From the NCBI GenBank assembly GCA_033344895.1, contig JAWPMN010000001.1:930001-994000 (forward strand): 64,000 nucleotides of DNA, in the 5' to 3' direction. The translations under genes were made by a program, and so were the position numbers. The number at the start of each line of letters is the position of its first letter. The first letter of the stretch is position 1. This DNA comes from Alphaproteobacteria bacterium (GTDB taxonomy: Bacteria; Pseudomonadota; Alphaproteobacteria; UBA8366; Aestuariispiraceae). Below, one piece after another: positions 44,769 to 55,212 of the stretch. The notes beneath the pieces were generated by a model. That model worked only from the letters and a program-made list of their open reading frames with translations, made no database searches and was not told where the DNA came from.

Positions 44769-46391
44769 TCAGTCGGGCATCATGCCCTGAAAGAAGTCGT
44801 TGCCCTTGTCGTCGATCACGATGAAGGCCGGGAAGTTTTCGACTTCGATCCTCCAGATCGCCTCCATCCCAAGCTCGGGATACTCGATGCACTCGACCTT
44901 CTTGATGCAGTCCTGGGCCAGACGCGCCGCCGGCCCGCCGATGGAGCCCAGATAGAAACCGCCATGCTTCTCGCAGGCCTTGCGCACGACCGGGGACCGG
45001 TTGCCCTTCGCCAGCATGATCATGGAGCCCCCAGCCGCCTGAAACTGGTCGACGAAACTGTCCATGCGCCCGGCCGTGGTGGGCCCGAAGGAACCGGATG
45101 CATAGCCTTCCGGCGTCTTTGCAGGACCTGCGTAATAGATCGGATGATTCTTGAAATAGTCCGGCAGCGGTTCGCCGGCGTCCAGCTTCGCGCGCAATTT
45201 GCTGTGCGCCGCGTCGCGCGCCACGATGATCGTTCCCGTCAGGGACAGACGGGTCTTGATCGGATGCTTGGTCAGGGTTGCCAGCATGTCCTTCATCGGC
45301 ATGGAGAGATCGATCTCGACCACCTCTCCCCCGAAGGCCTTGTCGGTAATGTCCGGCAGGTATTTCGCCGGATCGCGTTCCAGTTCCTCCAGGAAGATGC
45401 CGTCCTTGGTGATCTTCCCCAGCGCCTGACGGTCGGCGGAGCAGGAGACCCCGATACCGATCGGCAAGCTGGCGCCATGACGCGGCAGGCGGATGACCCG
45501 GACGTCGTGACAGAAATACTTGCCGCCGAACTGCGCGCCGATGCCCATGTTGCGGCTGAGTTCGTGGACAACCTTCTCCATTTCCAGGTCGCGATAACCG
45601 TTGCCGTTCTCGCTGCCCTCGGTCGGCAGGCTATCGAGGTAACGTGTGCTGGCCAGCTTCACGGTCTTCAGGTTGAACTCCGCCGACGTACCGCCGATCA
45701 CGACCGCCAGGTGATAAGGCGGGCAGGCCGCGGTACCCAGGGTACGGATCTTCTCGTCCAGGAACTTGATCAGGCGTTCGCGTTCCAGAAGCGACGGCGT
45801 GCCCTGAAACAGGAAGGACTTGTTGGCCGATCCGCCACCCTTCGCGATAAACAGGAATTTATAGGCATCCTCCTGCCCTTCGGCGTAGATCTCGATCTGG
45901 CCCGGCAGGTTGTTGCGGGTGTTCTTTTCCTCGAACATCGACAGGGGTGAGACCTGGCTGTAGCGCAGATTATTGCGCTCATAGGCGTCCAGAACGCCGG
46001 TGGACAATGCCGCCTTGTCCTCGCCATTGGTCCACACCCGGCGTCCCTTCTTGCCCATGACAATGGCCGTGCCGGTATCCTGGCACATCGGCAGGACACC
46101 GCCGGCGGCGATATTGGCATTCTTCAGCAGATCGTAGGCAACGAACCGGTCGTTATCCGATGCTTCCGGGTCCTTAAGGATGTTCGCCAATTGCTGCAGG
46201 TGCCCTGGGCGCAGCAGATGGTTGATGTCGCGGAATGCCTCTTCCGACAGCAACCGGATCCCCTCCGGATCGATCATCAGCATCTCCTCGCCGTTGAATT
46301 CGGCGGTGGAGACATAGCGATCGGTCAACTTGCGATATTTGGTCTGGTCCGGACCGAGGGGAAGCATGTCCAGAAAGGCGGCGTCGACCAT
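44769..46391 (-). CDS. fumA: Fumarate hydratase, class I
   Basis: This 540-residue single-chain class I fumarase is an oxygen-sensitive 4Fe-4S enzyme of the TCA cycle. Cysteines in conserved contexts are Cys103 ([11 protein letters not shown]), one in [12 protein letters not shown] and one in [14 protein letters not shown], plus [29 protein letters not shown]. The alpha and beta domains are fused, as in E. coli FumA. AGGAG lies 7 bp before the ATG. It is convergent with the CheW-globin gene and follows the sspB gene after 62 bp. Confidence 0.97.
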   Translation of the reverse strand: MVDAAFLDMLPLGPDQTKYRKLTDRYVSTAEFNGEEMLMIDPEGIRLLSEEAFRDINHLLRPGHLQQLANILKDPEASDNDRFVAYDLLKNANIAAGGVLPMCQDTGTAIVMGKKGRRVWTNGEDKAALSTGVLDAYERNNLRYSQVSPLSMFEEKNTRNNLPGQIEIYAEGQEDAYKFLFIAKGGGSANKSFLFQGTPSLLERERLIKFLDEKIRTLGTAACPPYHLAVVIGGTSAEFNLKTVKLASTRYLDSLPTEGSENGNGYRDLEMEKVVHELSRNMGIGAQFGGKYFCHDVRVIRLPRHGASLPIGIGVSCSADRQALGKITKDGIFLEELERDPAKYLPDITDKAFGGEVVEIDLSMPMKDMLATLTKHPIKTRLSLTGTIIVARDAAHSKLRAKLDAGEPLPDYFKNHPIYYAGPAKTPEGYASGSFGPTTAGRMDSFVDQFQAAGGSMIMLAKGNRSPVVRKACEKHGGFYLGSIGGPAARLAQDCIKKVECIEYPELGMEAIWRIEVENFPAFIVIDDKGNDFFQGMMPD

Positions 46392-46453
46392 GGGGCGGCT
46401 CCTACTTTGGCGGTTAGCTAAGCGCGGCGGCCGATACGGTGGGACATGGCGCG

Positions 46454-46984
46454 CTATTTCTTGCGGGTGAAGTCCAGGGTAACAACGTTGTCGTTGCGCT
46501 GATCATCGTCGCCTTCCGGCGTATCCTCGTCCGAGGCGTCCGGAACCCCGGCTTCCATTTCTTCCTGCGTCGGGCCTTTTTCGTCCGACGCCGCTTCGGG
46601 ATGTTCCGTCGTAATCGCGTCCTCTTCGACCTCGACATGGAACTGCAAGCCGAAATTCACCGACGGATCGGCAAAGGTAATCAGGGCGGCATAGGGAATG
46701 CGCAGATGTTCGTGCTGACGGTTGAAGCTCAGCTCGACATCGAAACCCTCATCATCCGGCTGCAACCCCCAGAACTGATGCTGCAGCACGATGGTCATTT
46801 CTTCCGGATACTGGTCCACCAGCCGATTGGGGATCATGACGTCCGGATGGTCGGTCTTGAACGTGATGTAGAAATGATGATTGCCCGGCAAACCGCCCTT
46901 GGCAGCCCGCTCCAGCGCCTTGCGCACCACGGAGCGCATGGCCTGTTCCACCATCTCGTTATAACCGAGCAGATCCTCGTTCAT
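46454..46984 (-). CDS. sspB: ClpXP specificity-enhancing factor SspB (alphaproteobacterial type)
   Basis: This 176-residue protein has the SspB substrate-binding fold: [36 protein letters not shown] and [34 protein letters not shown]. After an acidic, disordered linker (about 118-165), the short C-terminal segment [10 protein letters not shown] corresponds to the ClpX-binding tail. SspB delivers ssrA-tagged proteins to ClpXP. It precedes fumA in the same direction. Confidence 0.93.
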   Translation of the reverse strand: MNEDLLGYNEMVEQAMRSVVRKALERAAKGGLPGNHHFYITFKTDHPDVMIPNRLVDQYPEEMTIVLQHQFWGLQPDDEGFDVELSFNRQHEHLRIPYAALITFADPSVNFGLQFHVEVEEDAITTEHPEAASDEKGPTQEEMEAGVPDASDEDTPEGDDDQRNDNVVTLDFTRKK

Positions 46985-47087
46985 ACCCTATCCATCGGAT
47001 TGTCGTCGCGTGCCCCCGGGCGCCGCGATCCGACCCAAGCCTAGCGGGAAATCCGGCTAGGTCAAAGGCGAATTCCGACGCTGGAAA

Positions 47088-47792
47088 TCAGCCTTTCAGA
47101 ATGGGCCAGTCCCCCGGTGCGTAGCCGCCCTCGGAAAACCGCCCGGTACGCGGACGGTCGACTTTCGGCTCTTCCGCCGCCGCTGCGATCCATTGCCGCA
47201 TCAATGGATGGGTCAGGATGGCGTCGGCATAGGCCTGGGCGGCATCGGAGACCGGCAGACAGAAGGTATAGATCCGCGCCGCGACCGGGGCGAAGAAGGA
47301 ATCGACCGCCCCGTATGAGCCATAGAGGAAGGGCCCGCCGGATCGTTCCAGACAGGGCTCCCACATCGATTCCAGCACCCGCAGGTCGGCCAGGACCGCA
47401 TCAGACGGTTTGAAGTCCGGGAACTGATTCGACAGGTTCATCGGGCAATTGCCGCGAAGGCTTGTGAACCCGGCATGCATCCGCGCGGCCAGCGAGCGGG
47501 CCTCGGCCCGATCCAGGGGATCGGTGGGCCACAATCCGGCATCAGGCGCCGCTTCCGCCGCATATTCCGCGATCGCCATGCTTTCCGCCACGATCCGCGT
47601 GCCCACGCGAAGGGTCGGCACCGAGCCGACCCCCCCGGTCGCCGCCCGCAGCCCGTCCTTGTAATCCGGCGCGTCGAGCCAGAACATCTCCTCCTCGAAG
47701 GGCAATCCGGATTGCGCCATGAACAGCCAGCCACGCAGCGACCAGCTGGAATAGGTGCGGTCCCCCAGAACAAGTGTCAGCGTATCCGTCAC
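47088..47792 (-). CDS. Glutathione S-transferase family protein
   Basis: This 234-residue GST begins LTLVLGDRTYSSWSLRGWLFM. The SSWS segment holds the likely catalytic Ser, and the glutathione-binding part continues GSVPTLRVGTRIVAESMAIAEYAAE. The C-terminal helical domain is complete. It resembles the YfcF/maleylacetoacetate-isomerase-like branch. The GTG at 47792 was chosen because GGGAG lies 8 bp upstream; a longer frame exists without ribosome binding site. It is divergent from the ABC-F gene. The substrate is unknown. Confidence 0.9.
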   Translation of the reverse strand: MTDTLTLVLGDRTYSSWSLRGWLFMAQSGLPFEEEMFWLDAPDYKDGLRAATGGVGSVPTLRVGTRIVAESMAIAEYAAEAAPDAGLWPTDPLDRAEARSLAARMHAGFTSLRGNCPMNLSNQFPDFKPSDAVLADLRVLESMWEPCLERSGGPFLYGSYGAVDSFFAPVAARIYTFCLPVSDAAQAYADAILTHPLMRQWIAAAAEEPKVDRPRTGRFSEGGYAPGDWPILKG

Positions 47793-47911
47793 AGCAGTGT
47801 CTCCCTTGGACGAAATGAGGCGCGCAACCTTTTCGCACAATTCGTCCGTCGGACAAGCGTGGACTTGCGAACCCTCTTGCCGTCCCGATGAACGGAGCGT
47901 ACATCGCCCCC

Positions 47912-49732
47912 ATGGCGCGCCAACTTCTCACCCTCGAAGACATTCACCTGACATTCGGCGGACACCCGCTGCTGAACGGCGCCGGCCTGTCCGTCGGGCC
48001 GGGAGAGAGGCTGTGCCTGGTCGGTCGAAACGGCTCCGGCAAGTCCACCCTGCTCAAGATCGCGGCGGGACAGATCGAACCGGATGGCGGTGAGCGCTGG
48101 GTCCATCCCGGAATCACGGTCCGGTATCTGCCGCAGGAACCGGACCTGACGGGGTTCGATACCGTACTGGCCTACGCCGAGGACGGGTTGGATCCGACGA
48201 CCGGACACCATCGCGCCGAATATCTTCTGAACCGTCTCGGCCTGACCGGACAGGAGGATCCGAAGACCCTGTCCGGCGGAGAGGCGCGCCGCGCCGCACT
48301 GGCGCGGGTTCTGGCACCGGAGCCGGACATCCTGCTGCTGGACGAGCCGACGAACCATCTGGATCTCACCGCGATCGAATGGCTGGAAGAGGAAATCCAG
48401 AGCCTGAAATCCGCCATGGTCCTGATCAGCCACGACCGGCGCTTTCTGACACGCCTGTCCAACGCGACGGTCTGGATTGACCGCGGCACCGCGCGCCGCC
48501 TTGATGAGGGTTTCGGCGGGTTCGAGGCCTGGCGGGATCGCGTGCTGGAGGAGGAGGAGCGCGACCGGCACAAGCTGGACCGCAAGATCGCGATGGAGGA
48601 GGACTGGCTGCGCTATGGCGTGACCGCCCGCCGCAAGCGCAATCAGAAGCGTCTCGGCAACCTGATCGCCATGCGCCAGGAGCGCAAGGATCATCGTCGG
48701 GCCCAGGGCAGCGTCACCATGAGTGCCTCCGACGCCGGCGCTTCCGGCAAACGGGTCATGGAGGTTGAAAACCTGCACAAGTCCTTTGGCGACCGGCCGA
48801 TCGTCCGGGACCTGTCGCTGCGGGTTCTGCGCGGCGACCGGCTGGGCATCATCGGACCGAACGGCGCAGGCAAGACAACCCTGCTGAAGCTGCTGATCGG
48901 GGAGTTGGAGCCGGATTCCGGCACAGCGGTTCAGGGCAGCAAGCTGCAGGTCGCCTCGCTGGACCAGCGTCGAGCCTCACTGGATCCCGATACCAGCCTG
49001 CAGGACGCACTGACCGGCGGCGGCAGCGACAAGGTCATTGTCAACGGCCAGCCGCGCCATGTCATTGGCTACATGAAGGACTTCCTGTTCACACCGGAAC
49101 AGGCACGCCAGCCCATCGGCCGCCTGTCCGGCGGAGAACGCGGCCGCCTGATGCTGGCCCGGGCGCTCACCCTGCCCTCCAACCTCCTGATCCTCGATGA
49201 ACCGACAAACGATCTCGACCTCGAGACCCTGGATCTTCTGCAGGAACTGATCGCCGACTATCCCGGCACCGTTATTCTCGTCAGTCACGACCGCGATTTC
49301 CTGGATCGCGTGGCCACGACGGTTCTGGTAGCGGAGGGCAACGGCAAATGGCAGGACTATGCGGGCGGCTATTCCGACATGGTCAGCCAGCGGGGCGGTG
49401 CGCCGGCCCGCAAGCTGGCCGCGCCGGAGCATAAGTCCAAAAAGGTCCAGGCGTCCAAACCGGCCACCTCAAAACCGCAGGCCGACGCGGCGAAGCGAAA
49501 ACTGTCTCTGAAGGAACGCGAGGCGCTGAAGACCCTGCCCGGCCAGATCGAGAAGCTGCGCGTCCAGAAGGAAAAGCTGGAAACGGCCATGGCCGACCCG
49601 GACTTCTTCACTCGCGACCGGGCCGCCGCCGACCGGACGGCCAAGGCCCTGGATTCGACCCTGTCCGCCCTGTCCCTGGCAGAAGAACGCTGGCTGGAAC
49701 TGGAAATCCTGCGCGAGGAGCTGGAGGGCTGA
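47912..49732 (+). CDS. uup: ABC-F family ATPase (Uup type)
   Basis: This 606-residue protein has two ABC ATPase domains and no membrane segments. Walker A motifs are GRNGSGKST (38-46) and GPNGAGKTT, and the signature/Walker B blocks are LSGGEARRAALARVL..LLLDEPTNHLD and LSGGERGRLMLARAL..LILDEPTNDLD. The C-terminal 80 residues form a charged coiled coil (KLSLKEREALKTLPGQIEKLRVQKEKLE) typical of Uup. ABC-F proteins act on the ribosome or on nucleic-acid branch structures. The ATG at 47912 gives the usual MARQLLTLEDIHLTFGG start; an ATG at 47888 is also possible. Confidence 0.93.
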   Translation: MARQLLTLEDIHLTFGGHPLLNGAGLSVGPGERLCLVGRNGSGKSTLLKIAAGQIEPDGGERWVHPGITVRYLPQEPDLTGFDTVLAYAEDGLDPTTGHHRAEYLLNRLGLTGQEDPKTLSGGEARRAALARVLAPEPDILLLDEPTNHLDLTAIEWLEEEIQSLKSAMVLISHDRRFLTRLSNATVWIDRGTARRLDEGFGGFEAWRDRVLEEEERDRHKLDRKIAMEEDWLRYGVTARRKRNQKRLGNLIAMRQERKDHRRAQGSVTMSASDAGASGKRVMEVENLHKSFGDRPIVRDLSLRVLRGDRLGIIGPNGAGKTTLLKLLIGELEPDSGTAVQGSKLQVASLDQRRASLDPDTSLQDALTGGGSDKVIVNGQPRHVIGYMKDFLFTPEQARQPIGRLSGGERGRLMLARALTLPSNLLILDEPTNDLDLETLDLLQELIADYPGTVILVSHDRDFLDRVATTVLVAEGNGKWQDYAGGYSDMVSQRGGAPARKLAAPEHKSKKVQASKPATSKPQADAAKRKLSLKEREALKTLPGQIEKLRVQKEKLETAMADPDFFTRDRAAADRTAKALDSTLSALSLAEERWLELEILREELEG

Positions 49733-52700
49733 TCAGCCCTCCACCACTGCCAGAAGATCCTTCGCATCAACCTGGACGCCGGCCTTCACGGCGACCCGCT
49801 TAACCTTGCCGGCGCGCGGGGACGTGATCGACGTTTCCATCTTCATCGCCTCCAGGGTCATCAACACGTCGCCGGCCTGGACCGACTGACCTTCGCTGAC
49901 CACCATGGTGGAAACGACGCCCGGCATCGGTGCGGGAACGTGGCCCGGATCGGACATGTCCGCCTTCTCATTGGCCGGCGCGCTGGGGGCGACAGCCTTG
50001 TCGGCGACGCGGATCACGCGCGGCTGCCCGTTCAGTTCGAAGAAGACTTCGCGTTCGCCCTTTTCATCCGCCTCGCCCACAGTCATCAATCGGATGACCA
50101 GCGTCTTGCCGGGATCGATGTCGACCGAAATCTCATCCCCCGGCTTCATGCCGTAGAAGAAGACCGGCGTCGGCAACACATCGACCCGCCCGAACTCCCG
50201 GCGATGTTTGGCATAATCGGCAAAGACCTTCGGATACATGATGTGAGAGGCCAGCTCGAAATCGCCGACATGGCGCTGCGCTGCCTTCTGGGCCTTCGAT
50301 CGTTCCTCCGCCAGGTCAATCGGCTTCAGATGCTTGCCGGGGCGATCGGTGATCGGTGCCTCCCCCTTGAGCGCCTTCGCCACGATGGCTTCCGGCCAGC
50401 CACCCGGCGGCTGCCCCAGATCGCCGCGCAACATCGCCACCACCGAATCCGGGAAGGCAATATCCGTCGACGGGTCCAGCACGTCCTCCGGCGATACACC
50501 GCTGGAGACCATGTAGAGCGCCATGTCGCCGACCACCTTGGACGACGGCGTCACCTTGACGATGTCGCCGAACAGTTTGTTGACCTCGGCATACATGCGG
50601 GCCACCTCGTGCCAGCGTTCCGCTAGGCCCAGCGCCCGGGCCTGCTCCTTCAGGTTGGTGAACTGGCCCCCCGGCATTTCATGAAGGTAGACCTCGGACG
50701 CGCCGGCCCGTAGGTCCGGTTCGAAGGCGGTGTACTGCACGCGCACCGCTTCCCAATAGTCCGAGAAGCTGCGGATCGTTGCCAGATCCAGGCCGGAATC
50801 CCGATTCGTGTCCGCCAGCGCCGTGGCGATCGACCCCAGATTGGGCTGCGACGTCAGTCCGGAGAAGCTGTCCATCGCCGCGTCCACGGCATCCGCACCG
50901 GCCTCACAGGCCGCCAGTACGGTTGCCGCGGCAATGCCTGACGTATCGTGGGTATGGTAATGGATCGGCAGCCCGGTTTCTTCCTTCAGCGCCTTTACGA
51001 GAACCCTGATTTGCGCCGGACGGCACAGCCCGGCCATGTCCTTGATGCCCAGGATATGGGCGCCGTGTGATTTCAGTTCCCGACCAAGATTGACGTAGTA
51101 GTCCAGGTCGTATTTCGGACGGCTCTTGTCGAACAGGTCGCCGGTATAACAGATCGCCGCTTCGCACAGACGGTCGGTCTTCAGCACCGCATCCATCGCG
51201 ACCCTCATGTTTTCGGCCCAGTTCAGGCTGTCGAAGACGCGGAAGACATCCATACCGGCATCCGCCGCTTTCTCCACGAAATACTGGACGGCATTGTCCG
51301 GATAGTTCGTGTAGCCGACCGCATTGGAGGCGCGCAGCAGCATCTGCAGCAGGATGTTGGGGACCTTCTCACGAATGTCGATCAGACGATCCCACGGATC
51401 TTCCTTCAGGAACCGCATGGAAACGTCGAAGGTCGCCCCGCCCCAGCATTCGAGGGAGAACAGCTCCGGCAAACGCTGGGCGTAGGCTTCCGCGACCTTG
51501 ACCATGTCATAGGACCGCATCCGCGTCGCCAGCAGGGACTGATGCCCGTCGCGCATGGTCGTGTCGGTAATCAGAACCCGCTGCTGCTGCAGCATCCAAT
51601 CGCGGAATCCCTCCGGCCCGCGCTCGTCCAGCACCTGTTTCGTTCCCTGAGGGGGCTCACGATACAGCGTGATCGGCACGACGGGGCTATGCGCATGCGC
51701 CGGCGGCTTCGGTCGGCCGGACGCTTCGGGATTTTCGTTCACCGTAACATCGGCGATGTAACGCAGCAGTTTGGTCGCCCGGTCGCGGCGCTTGGGGAAG
51801 TGGAACAGGGCCGGGGTCGTGTCGATGAAGCGGGTCGTGATGTTGCCCGACGCAAAGTCCGGGTGATTGATCACGTTTTCCAGAAAGGCGAGGTTGGTCG
51901 CCACGCCGCGGATTCGGAATTCCTTCAGTGCGCGATCCATCCGGCGCACCGCGGCATCCCGGGTCGACGCCCGCGCCGTCACCTTTTCCAGGAGACTGTC
52001 GTAGTATCGGGTGATGACCGCGCCGGAATAGGCCGTGCCGCCATCCAGTCGGATGCCGAAGCCGGTCGCCCCGCGATAGGCCGTGATGCGCCCATAGTCG
52101 GGCGTGAAATTGTTCTCAGGGTCTTCGGTCGTCACCCGGCATTGCAGGGCGTGACCATTCAGGCGGATGTCCTTCTGCGCCGGCACACCGGTTTCGTCCT
52201 CAACACCGATCCGCCCTCCCAGGGCGATCAACATCTGGGCCTTCACGATGTCGATCCCGGTCACTTCTTCGGTAACGGTGTGTTCGACCTGGACCCGTGG
52301 GTTGACCTCGATGAAATAGAACTCGCCGGTATCGGCATCCATCAGGAACTCGACGGTGCCGGCACCATAGTACCCGGCCTCCCGGCACAGGTTCAGCGCC
52401 GATTGGCAGATCCGCTCCCGCTTCTCGTCGTCCAGATAGGGCGCCGGGGCGCGTTCCACGACTTTCTGATTCCGGCGCTGAACGGAGCAGTCACGTTCGA
52501 AAAGATGGACCAGATTGCCGTGGGTATCCCCCAGGATCTGGACTTCCACGTGACGGGCCCGCTGGACCAGCTTCTCCAGATAGACCTCACCATTGCCGAA
52601 AGCGGCCTCGGCCTCACGGCGACCGGCGCTCACCTGCTCCTTCAGCTTGGACGCGTCCTCAATCACACGCATCCCACGGCCGCCGCCGCCCCAGCTTGCC

Positions 52701-53179
52701 TTCAGCATCACCGGATAGCCGATCTCCTCGGCCAGGCGGGCACATTCGCCAAGGTCGTCGGGCAAGGGACCGGTCGCCGGCATGACAGGCACATTGGCCT
52801 TCACCGCCATCTCCCGGGCGGACACCTTGTTGCCCAGCGATCTCATGACCGACGGGTGTGGTCCGACAAAGGTAATGCCGTTCGCCGCGCAGGCTTCAGC
52901 CAGGTCCGGGTTCTCGGACATGAAGCCATAGCCCGGATGCAGCAGGGTCGCCCCGGCCTTCTTGGCGGTTCGGATCACTTCGTCAATCGACAGATAGGCT
53001 TTGACGGGTCCAAGGCCCTCGCCGATGCGATAACTTTCATCGGCCTTGAACCGATGCAGGGACAGCTTGTCCTCCTCCGCGTAGATCGCGACCGTCCCGA
53101 GACCCAGTTCGGTTGCGGCGCGCATCACACGGATGGCGATTTCGCTGCGATTGGCGACAAGTACCTTGTGCTCGGACAT
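49733..53179 (-). CDS. pyc: Pyruvate carboxylase
   Basis: This single-chain, biotin-dependent enzyme of about 1148 residues makes oxaloacetate from pyruvate. The domains in order are biotin carboxylase (KVLVANRSEIAIRVMRA, the ATP grasp GGGGRGM, EVNPRVQVEHTVTEEVTG), carboxyltransferase (TTMRDGHQSLLATRMR, the Zn/Lys region GIKDMAGLCRP, HYHTHDTSG), the tetramerisation segment, and the biotin carrier domain with EAMKMETSI (biotinyl Lys about 1113). ATGs at 53179 and 53185 both fit; GGGGG lies just upstream and favours 53179. It is convergent with the ABC-F gene, the stops being adjacent. Confidence 0.97.
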   Translation of the reverse strand: MSEHKVLVANRSEIAIRVMRAATELGLGTVAIYAEEDKLSLHRFKADESYRIGEGLGPVKAYLSIDEVIRTAKKAGATLLHPGYGFMSENPDLAEACAANGITFVGPHPSVMRSLGNKVSAREMAVKANVPVMPATGPLPDDLGECARLAEEIGYPVMLKASWGGGGRGMRVIEDASKLKEQVSAGRREAEAAFGNGEVYLEKLVQRARHVEVQILGDTHGNLVHLFERDCSVQRRNQKVVERAPAPYLDDEKRERICQSALNLCREAGYYGAGTVEFLMDADTGEFYFIEVNPRVQVEHTVTEEVTGIDIVKAQMLIALGGRIGVEDETGVPAQKDIRLNGHALQCRVTTEDPENNFTPDYGRITAYRGATGFGIRLDGGTAYSGAVITRYYDSLLEKVTARASTRDAAVRRMDRALKEFRIRGVATNLAFLENVINHPDFASGNITTRFIDTTPALFHFPKRRDRATKLLRYIADVTVNENPEASGRPKPPAHAHSPVVPITLYREPPQGTKQVLDERGPEGFRDWMLQQQRVLITDTTMRDGHQSLLATRMRSYDMVKVAEAYAQRLPELFSLECWGGATFDVSMRFLKEDPWDRLIDIREKVPNILLQMLLRASNAVGYTNYPDNAVQYFVEKAADAGMDVFRVFDSLNWAENMRVAMDAVLKTDRLCEAAICYTGDLFDKSRPKYDLDYYVNLGRELKSHGAHILGIKDMAGLCRPAQIRVLVKALKEETGLPIHYHTHDTSGIAAATVLAACEAGADAVDAAMDSFSGLTSQPNLGSIATALADTNRDSGLDLATIRSFSDYWEAVRVQYTAFEPDLRAGASEVYLHEMPGGQFTNLKEQARALGLAERWHEVARMYAEVNKLFGDIVKVTPSSKVVGDMALYMVSSGVSPEDVLDPSTDIAFPDSVVAMLRGDLGQPPGGWPEAIVAKALKGEAPITDRPGKHLKPIDLAEERSKAQKAAQRHVGDFELASHIMYPKVFADYAKHRREFGRVDVLPTPVFFYGMKPGDEISVDIDPGKTLVIRLMTVGEADEKGEREVFFELNGQPRVIRVADKAVAPSAPANEKADMSDPGHVPAPMPGVVSTMVVSEGQSVQAGDVLMTLEAMKMETSITSPRAGKVKRVAVKAGVQVDAKDLLAVVEG

Positions 53180-53342
53180 AGACATCCCCCGAAGAAAAGA
53201 CATGGCAAAGGGACGCAGCGCCCGGAGCAAGCCTGCGACTGCGTCGGTCCTATCCCGATTGCTCCCCACGCACTGTATCGCCCACGTCCCGGTTTAGATC
53301 AACCGCGACACCGCGCCGAATTCAGCGCTCGGCATTCGGGGG

Positions 53343-53882
53343 TCAGACGTCGGCCAGTTTCTTGAAGAGGAAGAAAGACATGACGAAACCGATCTCCGGA
53401 CGGTCTTCGGTGGCGTCGTTCGCCAGGAGTGGAAGGCGCAGAATACGGGTCTGACGGCGGTTCCCGCGGTTATTGGTGAAAAGCAGTTCAACCCATTGCG
53501 GCTGCCCCGTGTCGACAATACGGGTCAAATCCCGCCGCATGGATTCCGCCAGCATCCCGGGCTGCAGCTCATCTGTGTATAGCCCGGTAATGTTCCGTTC
53601 ATGAATTTGATCTGCCTGCGTTCCGGTCAGACGTATGCGAAACCGTAACGGTTTCCGGACGACTTCGATCAACATCAGACGGGGCAGCACATCCGCGGTG
53701 AAATCGAACGCGTCGACGTCTCGCCGGAACGGTGCCGGCGCGGGGCCACGCTTGGCATCCCATACAGCGAGCGCCTTCCTGAAGAACGGATCCCGGCGTG
53801 CGGCATCGACCTCCAGCTCTGTCCGCGAACAGTCGGAAATGCTGGAAAGTGTGAAGTCGTCGTTTGCGGCAATCGCGGACAT
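53343..53882 (-). CDS. PAS_5-type protein, tandem copy 1
   Basis: This 179-residue single-domain protein has the PAS_5 pattern: KALAVWDAKRG, ADVLPRLMLIEVVRKPLRFRIRLTGTQADQIHERNITGLYTDEL, a central WVELLFTNNRGNRRQTRILRLPLL strand pair and a C-terminal strand. There is no output domain or membrane segment. It is the last of three paralogues in a row, all on the minus strand. The function is not established; most alphaproteobacterial members are annotated only as PAS domain-containing proteins. Confidence 0.8.
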   Translation of the reverse strand: MSAIAANDDFTLSSISDCSRTELEVDAARRDPFFRKALAVWDAKRGPAPAPFRRDVDAFDFTADVLPRLMLIEVVRKPLRFRIRLTGTQADQIHERNITGLYTDELQPGMLAESMRRDLTRIVDTGQPQWVELLFTNNRGNRRQTRILRLPLLANDATEDRPEIGFVMSFFLFKKLADV

Positions 53883-53936
53883 GGATCAGTCTCTGCTCAT
53901 TTCACTCAATGGATGAGATACTCTAACCCACACTTA

Positions 53937-54500
53937 CTAATCGTTGGTAAACACTGCCCTTTCGATCGGTTCGGCCTGCTCGAAAGCAACCAGAATGCGA
54001 TCCACCCGCAGCGGATCGGCATCCGGACCATCACCGGAAAGGGGCAGACGCAGCACGTAGTGCCGACGATGGTATTGGTGAATGTTGGTACATTGAAGCA
54101 GCACGAGCTGCGGGACCTTCCGATCGACAAGCGCCTCCAGATCGGGCTGGAGGTCATCACGCATGAAGACCCGTGCGACATCCTCGACATACATGCCGGT
54201 CATGTTGGCGCCATGGGCTTCATCCACTGCCGTTCCGGTCAGACGATACCGGAAACGCAGAGGCGCGTGCTCTACCTCAATGAGGCCGAGCTTCGGCAGC
54301 ACCGCACGACTGAAGTCCGGGGCGTCGCAATCCGCCCTGGACGGCATAGTCCGCCCTCGGCGCCGGTCTTCCCACAAGGTCAGAACTTCGTTCAGAACAG
54401 CGCTCTGTCCGACCTGAGTGAAGGGCAGAGCGGTACGTCGACAAAGGGTGGCCGCGTGTAGAGGAAACGCCGCCGCCCAAGGGTGCGATTGGGAGTCCAT
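53937..54500 (-). CDS. PAS_5-type protein, tandem copy 2
   Basis: This 187-residue paralogue has the same core: LTLWEDRRRG, AVLPKLGLIEVEHAPLRFRYRLTGTAVDEAHGANMTGMYVEDV, then RRHYVLRLPLSGDGPDADPLRVDRILVAFEQ. The N-terminus of about 30 residues is not shared with its neighbours. The ATG at 54500 was chosen over an upstream GTG because it leaves a normal length. A 54-bp gap separates it from copy 1 and a 94-bp gap from copy 3, so they may have separate promoters. Confidence 0.8.
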   Translation of the reverse strand: MDSQSHPWAAAFPLHAATLCRRTALPFTQVGQSAVLNEVLTLWEDRRRGRTMPSRADCDAPDFSRAVLPKLGLIEVEHAPLRFRYRLTGTAVDEAHGANMTGMYVEDVARVFMRDDLQPDLEALVDRKVPQLVLLQCTNIHQYHRRHYVLRLPLSGDGPDADPLRVDRILVAFEQAEPIERAVFTND

Positions 54501-54594
54501 GTCTTTTCTGCGTGATGGTTGATTACCTTTGCAGCGAGGATGTACCACTCAAAGGTAAACGAGTCGGAAAGAGCCCCGGTAATTTCCCTATAAT

Positions 54595-55125
54595 TTAACG
54601 AAAATCGAATGCGAGAAAGATATGCGCCACCTCGCTCCTGGTGTCCGCTGACCCGGACAGAGGCAGGCGGAGTATCCGCAGCTTTCGGCTATACCCCTCG
54701 GCATTCAGGAAGGCCATTTCCACCAGATGCGGCGCGCCGGATTCCACCAGTTCATCCAGATCGTGCAGCAGAATACGGCGGAGTTCTTCCGGGCGGTTTT
54801 CATCGACGAAGGTTCCGGTCAGGTTCCGGTTCTGAATTCGGTCGATCGCCGTCCCGGTAAGCCTGTAGCGGTAGCGCCGCGGATTGTTCTCCACGTCCAT
54901 CAGGATGATGTTCGGCAACGCTGCTACCCCGATTTCAGTGGGATCGAGGTCGCTCTTGCCCGGAAATCCCCCATCGGGACATTTGGCCCGCCAAAGCGCC
55001 AGCACACCGGAAAGAACCGGGATGGTTTCCGCGTCCTCGATCGGCAGACGTGTCCGCCGACAGCTCGCCAGATTCCATGGACTGTCGTCGCCTGTCAGCG
55101 CCCCGGTTTGATTCGTCGGCGGCAC
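54595..55125 (-). CDS. PAS_5-type protein, tandem copy 3
   Basis: This 176-residue paralogue starts at a GTG with a strong ribosome binding site (GAGGAG, 6 bp). Its core matches the others: VLALWRAKCP, AALPNIILMDVENNPRRYRYRLTGTAIDRIQNRNLTGTFVDENRP, then YSRKLRILRLPLSGSADTRSEVAHIFLAFDF. It shares with copy 2 the N-terminal motif CRRT-LP. The three copies differ too much to be very recent duplications. Confidence 0.8.
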   Translation of the reverse strand: MPPTNQTGALTGDDSPWNLASCRRTRLPIEDAETIPVLSGVLALWRAKCPDGGFPGKSDLDPTEIGVAALPNIILMDVENNPRRYRYRLTGTAIDRIQNRNLTGTFVDENRPEELRRILLHDLDELVESGAPHLVEMAFLNAEGYSRKLRILRLPLSGSADTRSEVAHIFLAFDFR

Positions 55126-55212
55126 GAAATGCTCCTCAACCAGAACCGCCCCTTGGTTTCAGTACCTTATCTCGATTTGGCGGCAATGTCACAGGACCGC
55201 TTAACCGGTTCC

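Noticed and set aside
47040-47061. CCTAGC/GCTAGG inverted repeat after the second GST gene as a terminator
   Set aside because: The stem is only 6 bp with an internal mismatch and no T-run follows.
51542-53365. A 607-codon plus-strand open frame opposite pyc
   Set aside because: Antisense to the biotin carboxylase region of pyruvate carboxylase, with no protein-like motifs.
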